From an uncultured Thermomicrobiales bacterium (lineage in GTDB: Bacteria; Chloroflexota; Chloroflexia; Thermomicrobiales; UBA6265), in contig CADCWL010000011.1 in assembly GCA_902806405.1 (NCBI GenBank), positions 80,464-117,347 of the forward strand: a stretch of DNA of 36,884 nucleotides. The letters run 5' to 3'. How positions within the stretch are numbered: the stretch's first letter is position 1; the number at the start of each line of letters is the position of its first letter. This document shows, piece after piece, positions 7,771-16,468 of this stretch. Both the position numbers and the translations under genes were made by a program. The notes beneath the pieces are model-generated. The model saw nothing but the letters and a program-made list of their open reading frames with translations, made no database searches and was not told the origin of the DNA.

Positions 7771-7932
7771 CGGTTCGATCCCTTCCCAGCGCCGCCGTCC
7801 AATCAAAAGTATGCCTGCGCGGGTGTTCGCGGCCGCAACCGGGCAGCGGGGTGGACAGTGGCGCCGCCGTGTGCGGCAATTGCCCGAGATTCCGGGGTTC
7901 ACGCCCCGGTCACAGGGGATGGGAGGTCTGCG

Positions 7933-8340
7933 ATGCCAACTGTTCGACGGCTGCAGCATACCAGCGTGCCGATGGCGCCGAACGGTGAAGAAGCGGTGCG
8001 CCGCTTTTACGGAGCAGTCCTCGGTCTGGAGGAGATCGCTCGTCCGCGGGAGCTCGGCGGCCGGCCACTCGTCTGGTTCCGAGCGGGAGCCGACGGACAG
8101 GAATTGCACTGCTTTGAGGACGCCGAGCTCAGCCGAAACGCCTCCGCTCAGCACCTCTGCTTCGAGGTTGACGACCTCGACGCCCTCCGCGCCCGCTTCG
8201 CCGGCCACGGCATCCCGATCGAAGAGGCCGAGCAGATCAGGAACCGGCCCCGGTGCTTCGTCCGCGATCCGTCGCGGAACTTGATCGAGCTGACCCAGAT
8301 CGACGGCCCGTACGACCCCGCGCCCGACGGCACCGGCTGA
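7933..8340 (+). CDS. VOC-superfamily (glyoxalase/bleomycin-resistance fold) protein
   Basis: A 135-residue single-domain VOC protein with two beta-alpha-beta-beta-beta halves. The usual metal-ligand positions are visible: His in LQHTSVPM near residue 8, His in AQHLCFEVDDLDAL, and Glu in RNLIELTQ near the C-terminus. The LRARFAGHGIPIEE and FVRDPSRN segments are also typical. The family includes glyoxalase I, dioxygenases, epimerases and resistance proteins, so the substrate cannot be stated. ATG 7933 follows a strong GGGAGGT five bases away. The next gene, an aldehyde dehydrogenase, begins 48 bp downstream on the same strand, so they may be co-transcribed. Confidence 0.85.
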   Translation: MPTVRRLQHTSVPMAPNGEEAVRRFYGAVLGLEEIARPRELGGRPLVWFRAGADGQELHCFEDAELSRNASAQHLCFEVDDLDALRARFAGHGIPIEEAEQIRNRPRCFVRDPSRNLIELTQIDGPYDPAPDGTG

Positions 8341-8388
8341 ACCCTGGGAGGCGGCACGCGGCCGCACCCGGAGATTGAGGAGCGACAC

Positions 8389-10002
8389 GTGGCGGCAACG
8401 GCCCAACCCAAGATCACCTACACCGCGACCCCGGCCCAGATCGAGGAGATGCACGACGCCTTCGACGCCGCGCTGGCGGAAGCGCGCTCGACGCTCGGGC
8501 GGACCTACCCGATGCTGATCGACGGCGTGGAGCGCTTCGCCGCGGAGACGTTCGAGGTCCGCGCCCCGGCCGACCGGGCCCTCCTCCTCGGCCGATTCCC
8601 CAGCGGCACGAAAACCGATGCCGAGGACGCCGTTGCCTCGGCGCGGGCGGCGTTCCCCGCCTGGTCACGGCGCCCTTACGCCGAGCGCGTGGCGACGCTG
8701 CGGCAGGCGGCGGAGACGATTCGGGAGCGGAAGTTCCGGTTGGCGGCGCTGCTGATCCTGGAGGCGGGCAAGAACCGGGCGGAGGCGATCGGAGAGGTGG
8801 AGGAGGGCGCCGACCTGATCGACGCCTACGCCGGCCAGGTCGAGGAGCACGACGGCTTTGTCCGAAACCTCGACGCGCTCGACCCGACCGAGCGAAACCG
8901 CTCGCTGCTGCGGCCATTCGGCGTCTGGGCGGTCCTCGCCCCGTTCAACTTCCCGCATGCCCTCTCGGCGGGGATGTCGGCGGGGGCGCTGGCAGCAGGC
9001 AACACCGTCGTCTACAAGCCGGCCAGCGCGACCCCGATCGCCGGCTACGAGCTCGCCCGCTGCTTTCTCGACGCCGGCCTTCCGCCCGGCGCCTTCAATT
9101 TCGTGACCGGCGGTGGCGGCGTCGTGGGCGCGGCGCTGACGCGGCACCCGGACATCGACGGCGTCGTCTTCACCGGCTCCAAGGAAGTCGGCCTCGACCT
9201 CTTCAAGAGCTTCTCGACCGACTTCCCGAAGCCATGCATCACGGAGATGGGCGGCAAGAACCCGACGATCGTGACCCGCCACGCCGACCTGGCGAAGGCA
9301 GTCGATGGAGTAGCCCGCTCCGCCTTCGGTTTTTCCGGCCAGAAATGTTCCGCCTGCTCCCGCGTCTACGTCGAGCAACCGCTCCACGAGGAGTTCGTCA
9401 CCTCCCTCAGCCGGCGCGCGTCAGAGCTCGTCGTCGGTGATCCGGCCGAGCGCGACGTCTACGTCGGGCCGGTGATCGACGAGGCAGCGGTCGAGCGCTT
9501 CGAGGCCGCCGTGGCGGCAGCGGCCGGGGGCACAATCAGGGCCGGCGGGGAGCGGCTGACGGCCGGCGCGCACGGGCGCGGTACCTTCGTCGCCCCAACC
9601 GTGGTCGACGGCCTGCCGGTCGACCACGACCTGTTCAAGCGGGAGCTCTTTCTCCCGTTCGTCGTGGTCGCGCCCGTGTCCGGTCTGGACGAGGCAATCG
9701 ACCTCGCCAACGACACCGAGTACGGCCTGACCGCCGGCATCTTCACCGAGGACCCAGCCGAGATCGACCGGTTCTTCGACCGAATGGAGGCCGGGGTCGT
9801 CTACGCGAACCGCAAGGGGGGCGCGACGACCGGCGCCTGGCCCGGCTGCCAGTCCTTCTGCGGGTGGAAGGCGAGCGGCAGCACCGGCAAAGGGGGTCTG
9901 GGGCCCTACTACGTGCAGCAGTTCCTGCGCGAGCAGAGCCAGACGGTCGTCGTCGCCCCGGACGACGAAGACGTCGACGCGGTGCAAGCGGCCGGGGAGT
10001 AG
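8389..10002 (+). CDS. Aldehyde dehydrogenase, L-glutamate gamma-semialdehyde (P5C) dehydrogenase type
   Basis: NAD(P)-dependent aldehyde dehydrogenase, 537 residues. It most resembles the P5C dehydrogenase (RocA/PruA-like) group that oxidises glutamate semialdehyde to glutamate at the end of proline or arginine breakdown. Seen: the N-terminal YPMLIDGVER segment, NFPHALSAGMSAGALAAGN, KPASATPIAGYEL, FTGSKEVGLDLF, the general-base Glu286 in ITEMGGKNP, the catalytic Cys320 in FSGQKCSACSR, and RELFLPFVVV. The C-terminal GATTGAWPGCQSFCGWKASG fits the P5C dehydrogenase group. GTG 8389 has GAGGAG six bases upstream. No proline dehydrogenase gene is in the window, so the exact substrate is inferred. 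An M42 peptidase gene follows after 68 bp. Confidence 0.88.
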   Translation: MAATAQPKITYTATPAQIEEMHDAFDAALAEARSTLGRTYPMLIDGVERFAAETFEVRAPADRALLLGRFPSGTKTDAEDAVASARAAFPAWSRRPYAERVATLRQAAETIRERKFRLAALLILEAGKNRAEAIGEVEEGADLIDAYAGQVEEHDGFVRNLDALDPTERNRSLLRPFGVWAVLAPFNFPHALSAGMSAGALAAGNTVVYKPASATPIAGYELARCFLDAGLPPGAFNFVTGGGGVVGAALTRHPDIDGVVFTGSKEVGLDLFKSFSTDFPKPCITEMGGKNPTIVTRHADLAKAVDGVARSAFGFSGQKCSACSRVYVEQPLHEEFVTSLSRRASELVVGDPAERDVYVGPVIDEAAVERFEAAVAAAAGGTIRAGGERLTAGAHGRGTFVAPTVVDGLPVDHDLFKRELFLPFVVVAPVSGLDEAIDLANDTEYGLTAGIFTEDPAEIDRFFDRMEAGVVYANRKGGATTGAWPGCQSFCGWKASGSTGKGGLGPYYVQQFLREQSQTVVVAPDDEDVDAVQAAGE

Positions 10003-10070
10003 CGGTACCTGGGTTCGCCAGCCCGCCGTTCGGGGAGGCGAACGGCACGTTCTTCGGGAGGGGTCCGGCC

Positions 10071-11150
10071 GTGCCGCAACAGGGAGCCGACGTAAACGGT
10101 CAGAGGTTGCTTGAGACGACCGCGGCGCTCTGCCGCATCCCGAGTCCCACCGGATTCACCCGGGCGGCGACCGATTTCGTCGCTTCCAGATTCGACGCAC
10201 TCGGTTTGGAGGTGCGCCGGACGATCAAAGGCTCGCTCGTTGTCGAACTTCCGGGCGGTGATCGCGGCGCAGGGCATCGGACGCTGTCGGCCCATATCGA
10301 CACCCTCGGCGCGATGGTCAAGGAGATCAAGCCGAACGGCCGCCTCAAGCTGATCCGCATCGGCGGCTACGACTGGGCGACCATCGAGGGGGAGTACTGC
10401 ACCGTCCATACCGCTCCCGGCACCGCCGGTCCCTCTGGTATCACCGGCACCATCCTCACCACCAAGGCGTCGTTCCACATTCATGCCCAGGCGCTCGTGG
10501 ATCTCAGACGTGACGGCGACTCGCTCGAGGTCCGGCTGGACGCTGCGGTCCGCACCGCCGAGGAGGTGAAGGCGCTGGGGGTCGCGGTCGGCGATTTCGT
10601 CAGCTTCGACCCACGGACCGTGCTCACCGAGGACGGCTTCCTGAAGTCGCGCCATCTGGACGACAAGGCGGCCGTCGCAATCCTGCTCGAGGTGGCGTGC
10701 GCCGTTGTCGAAGGGGGCGCTCCGCTCACCGCGCCGACGCACCTCTACGTCAGCACCTTCGAAGAGGTCGGTCACGGCTCGTCGGCGGGATTGCCGGTGG
10801 GAACCACCGAACTCGTCGCGATCGACATGGCGGCGGTCGGCGACGGCCAGACCTCCGACGAGTTCGCCGTCACCGTCTGCGTCAAGGACTCAAGCGGTCC
10901 CTACGACCACGGGCTGAGCCGCCACCTCGTCGATATCGCGGTCGAACACGGGATCGACTGCCGGGTCGATATCTACCCGACCTACGCCTCGGACGTTAGC
11001 CAGGCGTTGCGGGCGGGCTACGACGTCCGCGGCGCCCTTGTCGGCCCCGGGGTCGACGCCTCCCATTCCTTCGAGCGCCTCCACCGGCGCTCTTTGGAAG
11101 AGACGACTCGGCTCCTCCTCGCCTATCTCGGCTCCCCGCCGGGACGGTGA
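10071..11150 (+). CDS. M42 family metallo-aminopeptidase
   Basis: A 359-residue M42 (glutamyl aminopeptidase, FrvX/PepA/TET-like) di-metal peptidase, cytoplasmic and usually a large oligomer that trims peptides. The metal and catalytic residues are in place: H75 and D77 in SAHIDTLGAM, D197 in HLDDKAA (the bridging aspartate), E231/E232 in FEEVGH (catalytic base and ligand), D252 in AIDMAAV, and H332 in SHSFERLH. The DYW-like region and GITG loop between residues 95 and 140 fit the PDZ-like insertion of the family. GTG 10071 has GGGAGGGG six bases upstream; the longer open frame only reads back through the preceding gene. Earlier DDK and EEVG variations (DDKAA, EEVGHGSS) are within family range. 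Confidence 0.88.
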   Translation: MPQQGADVNGQRLLETTAALCRIPSPTGFTRAATDFVASRFDALGLEVRRTIKGSLVVELPGGDRGAGHRTLSAHIDTLGAMVKEIKPNGRLKLIRIGGYDWATIEGEYCTVHTAPGTAGPSGITGTILTTKASFHIHAQALVDLRRDGDSLEVRLDAAVRTAEEVKALGVAVGDFVSFDPRTVLTEDGFLKSRHLDDKAAVAILLEVACAVVEGGAPLTAPTHLYVSTFEEVGHGSSAGLPVGTTELVAIDMAAVGDGQTSDEFAVTVCVKDSSGPYDHGLSRHLVDIAVEHGIDCRVDIYPTYASDVSQALRAGYDVRGALVGPGVDASHSFERLHRRSLEETTRLLLAYLGSPPGR

Positions 11151-11178
11151 CGGGCCCGCGTCCGGGGCTCCGCGGCCA

Positions 11179-12555
11179 CTACGGGCGACGGACGAGCGGG
11201 TTCGCGGTTGCCGCCCGTCGCAAGCGCCATGCGGCGGCGCTTGGACGGGTCCGCACGTGGGTGTCGGTCAGAGCCCCGCTCGCGAAGACCGCCGCGAGAC
11301 CGACCAGGGTCGCGACCGAGAAAAGCCAGGAATACTCGGTCCGGTCGAGCAGGAGGCCGCCCAGGATCGGCGAGAAGGCGACGATGGCGAGGGAGAGATT
11401 GGTCACCCCGACATAGGACGCGCGCAGGCGGGCAGGGGCGACCTCGGCAAGATACCCGAAGTTGCCCCGCGCCTGGCCACCAAGGGAGGCTCCGATCGCC
11501 AGGAAGGCGATCCCAAACAGCGCCGCCAGGATGCGGTTGTCGTCGACGCGGTCGCGGTAGAAACCGGTATCGACGACGAACGGGAGCGGTAGGGCGAGCA
11601 AGGGCGCGAGGAGCCGAACCAGGGCCGCAACCTGCAGCGTGACCTTCTCGCCGTAGCGGCGCGCCAAAATCGACCAGAGCGGCGTCGACGCGAGGCGACC
11701 GACGACGAGCGCGATCACGTAGGCGCCGAGGATACTTGGCGCCACGGCCAGCTGGCTGACCGCGAAGATGACGAAGAACGGGTCGGCCAGGGTAGAGAGC
11801 GAGAAGAGGAGGCGGAAGCCGAGGAAACGTCGGAAGTTGCCGTCCGCTAGGGCCCTTCCCATCCCGCCGAGGATCGTGGCCGGTGCCGGTATCCGGCTGC
11901 GGGGAACCCGTAGCGGCTCCCGCAGCGTCGCTATGAAGAAAGCGGTTGCCGTCTGGCCGACCGTCGCAGCGAGGAACAGGAGGGCGTAGTTGTCGGGGAA
12001 GACGGGACCGCCGTCTCCAAGAAGTTGAATGATCACCAGCCCGGCGACGATCCCCGCCACACCTCCCCAGATGTTCCGCAGCCGGAAGAACAGCTCCCGG
12101 CCATCCTGCGGGATCGACTTTGCGAGGACGGCCTCGGTCGGCACATTGGCAAACCCGGAGGCGAGGCTGTAGGCAATCAAGCAGACGAAAAAGGCGTTCC
12201 GGAGCGGGTCCCAGGCCCCCTCCTCCGCGCGGAAGCAGACCGCGGCCAGTAGCGCCGTCGCCGCCGCCCGAATCAGCGCGGCGCCAATGGCCCACGGCAG
12301 CTTGCGGCGCCGGGGCGTCACGATCAACGTGGCCGGGATGCGGGCCAACGCCCAAAACCCGATCGCGATCGCCGGCACGAGCCCGACCACGGTGTAAGAG
12401 AGCGAGATGTTCCCAACGAAGTACGGCAGCACGACCGTCGGCAGGACGAGGGCCTCAGACAGCGAGGCGAGGGTCGCGCCCGCGATTCCGAGAAAGACGT
12501 TGAGCGTCAGCCCCCGCCGATCGGTGGAAAACCGTCGGATCTCGGCTCCGCTCAC
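11179..12555 (-). CDS. Major facilitator superfamily transporter
   Basis: A 458-residue polytopic MFS permease with about 12 hydrophobic segments in two halves, in the cytoplasmic membrane. Typical features are the long basic loop after the second to third helix (ARIPATLIVTPRRRKLPW), a central hydrophilic loop (REPLRVPRSRIPAPATIL), and late motifs GGQARGNFGYLAEVAPARLR and SPILGGLLLDRT. Substrate and direction are unknown; a drug or sugar exporter is possible. The frame is open to 12807, but GTG 12555 follows AAGGAGG five bases away and cuts off an arginine-rich, non-membrane extension that would overlap the divergent gene. It ends 28 bp from the convergent M42 gene. Confidence 0.82.
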   Translation of the reverse strand: MSGAEIRRFSTDRRGLTLNVFLGIAGATLASLSEALVLPTVVLPYFVGNISLSYTVVGLVPAIAIGFWALARIPATLIVTPRRRKLPWAIGAALIRAAATALLAAVCFRAEEGAWDPLRNAFFVCLIAYSLASGFANVPTEAVLAKSIPQDGRELFFRLRNIWGGVAGIVAGLVIIQLLGDGGPVFPDNYALLFLAATVGQTATAFFIATLREPLRVPRSRIPAPATILGGMGRALADGNFRRFLGFRLLFSLSTLADPFFVIFAVSQLAVAPSILGAYVIALVVGRLASTPLWSILARRYGEKVTLQVAALVRLLAPLLALPLPFVVDTGFYRDRVDDNRILAALFGIAFLAIGASLGGQARGNFGYLAEVAPARLRASYVGVTNLSLAIVAFSPILGGLLLDRTEYSWLFSVATLVGLAAVFASGALTDTHVRTRPSAAAWRLRRAATANPLVRRP

Positions 12556-12605
12556 CCGTCCTCCTTCGCCCTGCGCCGGCACCCGGCCGCGCGCATTATC
12601 GCGGG

Positions 12606-12655
12606 TCCCGTACCGGCGATGACGCCGCGGAGTATAGGATCGGCGCGGTACGGGA
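12606..12655. repeat. 10-bp inverted repeat between the two divergent MFS genes
   Basis: TCCCGTACCG (12606-12615) and CGGTACGGGA (12646-12655) are exact inverted copies with a 30-base spacer. They lie in the shared intergenic space of two divergent transporter genes. A GATAAT-like -10 box for the minus-strand gene is at 12595-12600 and a TATAGG-like box for the plus strand is inside the spacer (12633-12638). A shared operator is possible; a chance repeat in GC-rich DNA is not excluded. Confidence 0.4.
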
Positions 12656-12730
12656 AGCCAGCGCCGACCGCGAGGACGACGTGCGGCAGCGGGCCAGGTG
12701 GCGGGACGGGGCTCCCTCGTTGGGGAATCG

Positions 12731-14074
12731 ATGGGCGGATCGGGCGCGGCAAGCGGTTCCCGTGATCCGGGAGGCCGGGCAACGGGTCCGCCCGCGACGG
12801 CAACCACGAACGGCGAGAACCCCCGGTCGAAACGTCGACCCAGGCGACGTGCGGTAATCGGCTGGATCCTCTACGATCTGGCGAACACGATCTTCTCGAT
12901 CGCCGTCGTCTCGAACTATTTCCCGGTCTGGATCGTCGACGACCTTGGCGGTTCCGACGCGGACGTCGCCCTGGCGAACGGCGCCGCGACCGCCGTCGTG
13001 CTCGTGGTGGCGCCGTTCCTCGGCGCCCTCTCGGATCGTCCTCCCGGGCGCGTCCCACTGCTGGCGGTCTCAACCGCGCTCTGCTGTGCGTTGACGGCGT
13101 CGCTGGGCAGCGGCGGGCTCGCGCCCTCCCTGCTCCTCTTCGTCCTGGCGAGCATCGCCTTCCAGTCCGGGTTGATCTTTTACGACGCGCTGCTCCCCGC
13201 CGTCAGCACGGAGGCGAACCGCGGCCGCGTCGGTGGACTCGGGGTCGGCATCGGGTACCTCGGGTCGATGGTCGGAATCGGAACGGGTCTCGCGGTGCGC
13301 GCCGGCGGCGGTGGCGAACCGGTCATCTTTCGCCTGACCGCTCTCCTCTTCGCACTCTTCGCCGTACCCTGCTTCATTTGGGTACGAGAGGATCGCCCGG
13401 CGACGCCGCCGCCGCTCGGCCATGGCCTCCTGGCCTTCGGCGCGGACCTGCGGCGCACCATGAAGCAGGTCCGTCGCTACCCACCCCTGGTCCGCTTCCT
13501 CCTCGGGCGCGTCCTCTACACCGACGCGGCGAACACCCTGATCATTTACATGGGCATCTACGCCACCTCGGAACTCGGCTTTAGCGACCGGGAAAAAGAC
13601 GTGCTGCTGCTCGCCGGCATCGTTGCCGCCGTCGGCGGCGGCGTGGCCTGGGGGCGGGTGGTGGATCGGACCGGTCCCAAGCGAGCGCTCTTCGCGGTGC
13701 TCGGACTGTGGGCCGCGACACTCGTAGCAGCGGCCGTGATCCCGCTCCTCGATCTCCCCAGGGGCTGGTTCTGGCCGGTCGCGGCGCTGGCGGGCGTGGC
13801 GCTCGGCGGGACCTGGACGGCCGACCGCCCCTTCATGCTGCGCCTGACCCCACCCGCGGAGTTGGGCCGGTTCTTCGGGCTCTATGCCATGGCGGGACGA
13901 TTCGCGGCGATCCTCGGTCCCCTGGCCTGGGCCTTGGTGGTCGACGGGCTGGGCTGGGGACGGCCGGTGGCCGTGCTCGGCCTCCTGGTCATGGTCGGCC
14001 TTGGAGCGTGGATCCTTGCTCCCGTCGACGACTCCCGTCGGTCCTGGCCAACGGGCATCGACGCCCCACGCTGA
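12731..14074 (+). CDS. MFS transporter, UMF1/Atg22-like family
   Basis: A 447-residue polytopic membrane protein. The first helix, WILYDLANTIFSIAVVSNYF, is the hallmark of the UMF1 (unknown major facilitator 1, Atg22-like) family, whose eukaryotic member exports amino acids from vacuoles. The substrate in bacteria is not established. Other family traits are APFLGALSDRPPGRVP after helix 2, FYDALLPAVST, the GLGVGIGYLGSM motif, and GLYAMAGRFAAILGPL in the second half. The first 40 residues are Gly/Pro/Arg-rich and poorly conserved. ATG 12731 has GGGGAA just upstream; GTG 12698 is in frame but has a weak site. It is divergent from the other MFS gene, and the pentose phosphate cluster starts 184 bp downstream. 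Confidence 0.85.
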   Translation: MGGSGAASGSRDPGGRATGPPATATTNGENPRSKRRPRRRAVIGWILYDLANTIFSIAVVSNYFPVWIVDDLGGSDADVALANGAATAVVLVVAPFLGALSDRPPGRVPLLAVSTALCCALTASLGSGGLAPSLLLFVLASIAFQSGLIFYDALLPAVSTEANRGRVGGLGVGIGYLGSMVGIGTGLAVRAGGGGEPVIFRLTALLFALFAVPCFIWVREDRPATPPPLGHGLLAFGADLRRTMKQVRRYPPLVRFLLGRVLYTDAANTLIIYMGIYATSELGFSDREKDVLLLAGIVAAVGGGVAWGRVVDRTGPKRALFAVLGLWAATLVAAAVIPLLDLPRGWFWPVAALAGVALGGTWTADRPFMLRLTPPAELGRFFGLYAMAGRFAAILGPLAWALVVDGLGWGRPVAVLGLLVMVGLGAWILAPVDDSRRSWPTGIDAPR

Positions 14075-14110
14075 CCGGCGGCGGCGCGACCACCACCTGC
14101 ACTGAGGTTG

Positions 14111-14166
14111 CGGCCATTCGGCCGAATAGGCGGGCCGTCGATTCGGCCGAATGGCCGTGGGATAAT
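14111..14166 (+). promoter_or_regulatory. Candidate promoter with twin palindromic operator ahead of the pentose phosphate cluster
   Basis: Two copies of the perfect 12-bp palindrome ATTCGGCCGAAT lie at 14116-14127 and 14141-14152, 25 bases apart. With flanks they form a 17-bp perfect inverted repeat (14111-14127 and 14141-14157, 13-base spacer). A good -10 box, GATAAT, is at 14161-14166. At 17 bases spacing the -35 would be TCGATT (14138-14143, three of six matches). The downstream palindrome would lie between the boxes, a position typical of repressor sites. The regulator is unknown. The tkt start is at 14259, leaving a leader of about 85 bases. Confidence 0.45.
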
Positions 14167-14258
14167 CGGGCGAGACGATCGTGGCAGGCACCGTGCAAGC
14201 AAGTGCCGTCGGGCCGTGAAATGTCCTCCCCCTTGCCACCCCAGATAGGAGGTCCCCC

Positions 14259-16391
14259 TTGGCCGTCGCCGTCGACAAGACGCTGGAAACGCTCGCCATC
14301 AACGCAATCCGCGTCCTCTCCATCGATGCGGTCCAGCAGGCGAACTCCGGGCATCCGGGGATGCCGCTCGGCGCGGCTCCGATGGCCTACGCGCTCTGGA
14401 GCGATTTCCTGAAGCACAACCCGCGGGACCCGCACTGGCCGGATCGGGACCGCTTTGTCCTCTCGGCCGGCCACGGCTCGATGCTCCTTTACTCGCTGCT
14501 CTACCTGACCGGCTACGACCTATCGCTCGACGATCTGAAGCGGTTCCGACAGCTCGGCTCCAAGACGCCGGGGCACCCGGAGCGACTCCACACCGCGGGC
14601 GTCGAGGTGACCACCGGTCCCCTCGGCCAGGGGTTTGCCAACGGCGTCGGGATGGCGATTGCCGAAGCGTTCCTGGCGGCTCGCTACAACCGGCCGGGGC
14701 ACACCATCGTCGACCACTTCACCTACGGCATCGTCTCCGACGGCGACCTCATGGAAGGGGTCGCGGCCGAGGCCGCCTCGCTCGCCGGTCATCTGGGGCT
14801 CGGCAAGCTCATCTACCTCTACGACCAAAACGAGATAACCCTTGCTGGAACGGCAGGGATTTCGTTCTCAGAAGACGTGCCGACCCGCTTCGCTGGTCTT
14901 GGTTGGCACACGGTGACCGTCGATGGGATGGACCCGGACGCCGTCAGGCGGGGAATCGAGGAGTCACGCAGGGAGACCTCTCGCCCGTCGCTGATCTGCG
15001 CCCGGACGGTGATCGGCTTCGGCTCACCGAAGGCGGCGACCTTTGGCGTCCATGGCTCGCCGCTCGGTGCGGACGGGGTCCGGGCCACCAAGGAGCAGCT
15101 CGGCTGGTCTGTCGATGCCGCCTTCGAGGTGCCGGGGGGAGCGCTCGCCGCGTTCCGGCAGTCGGTCGATCGAGGCGATGCGGCGCAGCGGGAGTGGCAG
15201 ACCCGCTTTCAGGCGTACGCCGAGGCCTTCCCGAAGGAGGCTGCCGCCTTCACCGCCGCCCTCGCCGGGGAACTGCCGGCGGGTTGGGACGTCGACCTGC
15301 CGCATTGGGAGGTCGGTGCGAAGCCTGTGGCCTCCCGCAAGGCGTCAGGCGAGGCGATTGCCGCCTTCGCGCCGAAGATCACGAACTTCGTCGGTGGTTC
15401 CGCCGACCTCAACACCTCGACCAACACCGGCATGAAGGGGGCGGGTGACTTCCAGCGGCCCGACGGCGTGCCGGACGCGAAAGCGCAGCAAGGCCTCCTC
15501 GGCGGCGGCTGGGGCTACGCGGGCCGCAACATCCACTTCGGCATCCGCGAGCACGCGATGGGGAGTGCGGTCAACGGGATGGCTGCCCATGGCGGTCTGA
15601 TCCCCTTTGGCGCCACCTTCCTCGTCTTCTCCGACTACCTACGGCCGGCCCTCCGCCTCGCCGCCCTCTCGAAACTGAAGTCGATCTTCGTCTTTACCCA
15701 CGACAGCATCGCCGTCGGTGAGGACGGCCCGACCCATGAGCCGGTCGAGCACGTCGCCAGTCTGCGGGCAATTCCGGGGCTCACGGTGCTCCGGCCGGCC
15801 GACCCGAACGAGACCGTCGACGCCTGGCGGGTCGCTCTGACAGCATCCGGCCCGTCGGTCCTGATTCTGTCCCGCCAGGACCTGAGCGTGCTGGATCGGT
15901 CCGGCGCGACCGGCGGCGTGGCCCGGGGGGGTTACGTCCTAGCCGACGTTCCGGGCGACCCCGACGTGGTGCTCCTTGGGGCCGGATCGGAGGTGGAACT
16001 GGCGGTCCTTGCGGCGGGGATGCTGGCGGAGCACGGCGTCGCCGCACGCGTGGTAAGCCTCCCTTCGTGGGAGCTCTTCGACGCGCAGGACGAGGTCTAC
16101 CGCCGATCGGTTCTCGGGCCGGTCGGGACGCCGCGGGTCTCCGTCGAGGCGGGGGCAACCTTCGGCTGGGCCCGCTACACCGGCGACCGCGGGACCACCA
16201 TCGGGATCGATACCTACGGCGCGTCGGGACCGGGCGCCGAGGTGCTCGCCCACTTCGGTTTCACCAAGGAGCACGTCGCCGCCGCGGCCCTCCGCCTGCT
16301 CGGCCGGGACGATCTCGCCGTGAAGGTGGAGCAGAGGGACGGCGGCGAGACCGCCGGCGAGCAGGCCGAAGGCGCCGAGGGCCACTCCTGA
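14259..16391 (+). CDS. tkt: Transketolase
   Basis: Thiamine-diphosphate enzyme that moves two-carbon units between xylulose-5-P and ribose-5-P or erythrose-4-P in the non-oxidative pentose phosphate pathway; cytoplasmic. It has 710 residues, slightly longer than usual (about 660-670) because of an acidic tail ([20 protein letters not shown]). Seen: N-terminal [15 protein letters not shown] written as [53 protein letters not shown], the cofactor motif [18 protein letters not shown] ending in [14 protein letters not shown], the catalytic Glu region FGIREHAMG, and [17 protein letters not shown]. The start is TTG 14259 with AGGAGG six bases upstream, the best ribosome site nearby. It is the first gene of the cluster. 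Confidence 0.97.
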   Translation: MAVAVDKTLETLAINAIRVLSIDAVQQANSGHPGMPLGAAPMAYALWSDFLKHNPRDPHWPDRDRFVLSAGHGSMLLYSLLYLTGYDLSLDDLKRFRQLGSKTPGHPERLHTAGVEVTTGPLGQGFANGVGMAIAEAFLAARYNRPGHTIVDHFTYGIVSDGDLMEGVAAEAASLAGHLGLGKLIYLYDQNEITLAGTAGISFSEDVPTRFAGLGWHTVTVDGMDPDAVRRGIEESRRETSRPSLICARTVIGFGSPKAATFGVHGSPLGADGVRATKEQLGWSVDAAFEVPGGALAAFRQSVDRGDAAQREWQTRFQAYAEAFPKEAAAFTAALAGELPAGWDVDLPHWEVGAKPVASRKASGEAIAAFAPKITNFVGGSADLNTSTNTGMKGAGDFQRPDGVPDAKAQQGLLGGGWGYAGRNIHFGIREHAMGSAVNGMAAHGGLIPFGATFLVFSDYLRPALRLAALSKLKSIFVFTHDSIAVGEDGPTHEPVEHVASLRAIPGLTVLRPADPNETVDAWRVALTASGPSVLILSRQDLSVLDRSGATGGVARGGYVLADVPGDPDVVLLGAGSEVELAVLAAGMLAEHGVAARVVSLPSWELFDAQDEVYRRSVLGPVGTPRVSVEAGATFGWARYTGDRGTTIGIDTYGASGPGAEVLAHFGFTKEHVAAAALRLLGRDDLAVKVEQRDGGETAGEQAEGAEGHS

Positions 16392-16468
16392 TAAGTCCTC
16401 TTCAGCGCTTATCGCACACAAGCTTTGGCCTCCACGACGGACGCACGACGGAGAACGGAGGAGATACG

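Noticed and set aside
7204-8340. Long open frame upstream of the VOC-family gene, and a long extension of upp toward 8454
   Set aside because: Both are reverse or out-of-phase readings of the neighbouring gene in high-GC DNA. Proper starts with strong ribosome sites exist at 7933 and 7770, and the extensions match no family.
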